Assembly: GCA_013042825.1 (NCBI GenBank)
Contig: JABDPL010000240.1
Location: forward strand, 1-6,692
Origin: Flavobacteriaceae bacterium
Lineage (GTDB): Bacteria > Bacteroidota > Bacteroidia > Flavobacteriales > Flavobacteriaceae
DNA: 6,692 bases
Direction: 5' to 3'
Shown here: positions 6,098-6,692 of the stretch, one piece after another
Numbering within the stretch: the stretch's first letter is position 1
Layout: each line of letters begins with the position of its first letter
The notes under the pieces: model-generated
Told to the model about the DNA's origin: nothing
Seen by the model: only the letters and a program-made list of their open reading frames with translations
Databases searched by the model: none
Made by a program: the position numbers and the translations under genes

Positions 6098-6692
6098 ATG
6101 AAACAGACCTACTTATTCATCAGTTTATTTATAATTGTCCTGACCACTGGTTTCGCTTCGAATCCGGAGGTTAATACTATTACGGACAATTCCGAATCAA
6201 TTTCCGAAAAGAAAAACGAATTTGTTGCCTTGGCCAATTGCCAGAATATCACTGTGCAGCTGAATGCCTCAGGAACAATAACCATTGCCGAAGACGCAGT
6301 TAACAACGGTAGTACCGGTTTAGGTACTTTGACCTTCGATACGGATGTCACTGTTTTTACCTGTGCTGACATTGGAAATAATACTGTAACCTTAACTGTA
6401 ACCGACAGCTTTGACGGATCTACAGACAGTTGCTCTGCTACTGTAACTGTTCAGGACAATATGGCCCCTAATGCCATTTGCCAGGACATCACCGTTCAAC
6501 TGGACAACAACGGCAATGCATCTGTCTCAGCAGCTCAGGTTGATAACGGGTCAAATGACAACTGCGGAATCGCTTCCCTGTCACTTAGTCAAACCGCTTT
6601 TACTTGTGCTGATGTTGGTGCCAATACCGTTACACTTACCGTAACTGACGATAATGGAAATACAGATACCTGTACCGCTACTGTAACCGTTC
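6098..6692 (+). CDS. Secreted HYR-like repeat protein, N-terminal part (3' truncated by window)
   Basis: The frame opens at ATG 6098 and stays open for 198 codons to the window end. The ATG at 6093 is in another frame and stops at once (atg cga tga). A signal peptide (MKQTYLFISLFIIVLTTGFA, cleavage near residue 20) is followed by a polar linker to about residue 45. Then come near-identical-length beta-rich repeats of the HYR/Ig-like type common in flavobacterial surface proteins. Repeat 1 begins at C48 (CQNITVQL) and repeat 2 at C128 (CQDITVQLD). Each carries FTCADxGxNTVTLTVTD and ends in CxATVTV, joined by QDNMAPNAI. Such proteins are usually large adhesins or extracellular proteins, often exported by the type IX secretion system through a C-terminal sorting domain; that end is outside the window. 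Function is therefore open: adhesion, biofilm matrix or gliding-associated surface protein are possible. The repeat architecture is certain; the role is inferred from family. Confidence 0.88.
   Translation, partial: MKQTYLFISLFIIVLTTGFASNPEVNTITDNSESISEKKNEFVALANCQNITVQLNASGTITIAEDAVNNGSTGLGTLTFDTDVTVFTCADIGNNTVTLTVTDSFDGSTDSCSATVTVQDNMAPNAICQDITVQLDNNGNASVSAAQVDNGSNDNCGIASLSLSQTAFTCADVGANTVTLTVTDDNGNTDTCTATVTV
6239..6692 (+). repeat. Tandem 240-base coding repeat (80-residue HYR-like units)
   Basis: The unit begins at the Cys codon at 6239 and recurs at 6479, exactly 240 bases later; the second copy is cut by the window end after 214 bases. The copies share TGCCAG.A.ATCAC at the start, the stretch coding FTCAD, and GCTACTGTAAC near the end, but differ in the middle. 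Repeat 1 has three cysteines (C48, C89, C112). Repeat 2 has four (C128, C156, C170, C192). The array probably continues beyond the window. Confidence 0.85.

Noticed and set aside
6109..6372. Minus-strand open frame of 87 codons opposite the repeat protein.
   Set aside because: It is antisense to a clear signal peptide and repeat-coding frame and shows no recognisable protein features.

Overview
The window looks like a Bacteroidota chromosome, most likely a (probably marine) Flavobacteriia. Support for this is a FecR-type anti-sigma factor with a Bacteroidota-style C-terminal domain, a TonB-dependent receptor with an N-terminal STN domain, a Bacteroidota-type arginyl-tRNA synthetase, a secreted HYR-like repeat protein, a TAnnTTTG-type promoter, and the lack of strong Shine-Dalgarno sites. 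Base composition is moderately AT-rich.

Left part (1-4027, + strand): three genes read in the same direction and are probably one operon. The first is the 3' end of a FecR-like transmembrane anti-sigma regulator, whose start lies outside the window. It overlaps the start of a 775-residue TonB-dependent outer-membrane receptor with an STN signalling domain. After 53 bases comes a 414-residue outer-membrane beta-barrel protein carrying a PagL/acyloxyacyl-hydrolase-like His-x-Ser motif. The first two fit a FecA/FecR-type trans-envelope signalling pair: receptor STN domain, FecR, then an ECF sigma factor expected just upstream. The third suggests that the same unit may also alter or sense the lipid A layer; that link is inference.

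Middle (4036-5811, - strand): a complete argS, convergent with the barrel gene and separated from it by only 8 bases. The open frame continues upstream to 5874, but a good -7 promoter element lies inside that extension, so the start at 5811 is preferred.

Right part: an AT-rich divergent intergenic region (5812-6097) contains repeated TAATTATC words, three ATCGAT palindromes, two CGATAAAAA copies and a small inverted repeat. It precedes a secreted HYR-like repeat protein that starts at 6098 and runs off the window after nearly two 80-residue repeats.

No RNA gene, insertion sequence, CRISPR array or clear intrinsic terminator was seen. The most interesting item is the sigma/anti-sigma-linked receptor joined to a divergent PagL-like barrel. 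I see no clearly novel system beyond that.
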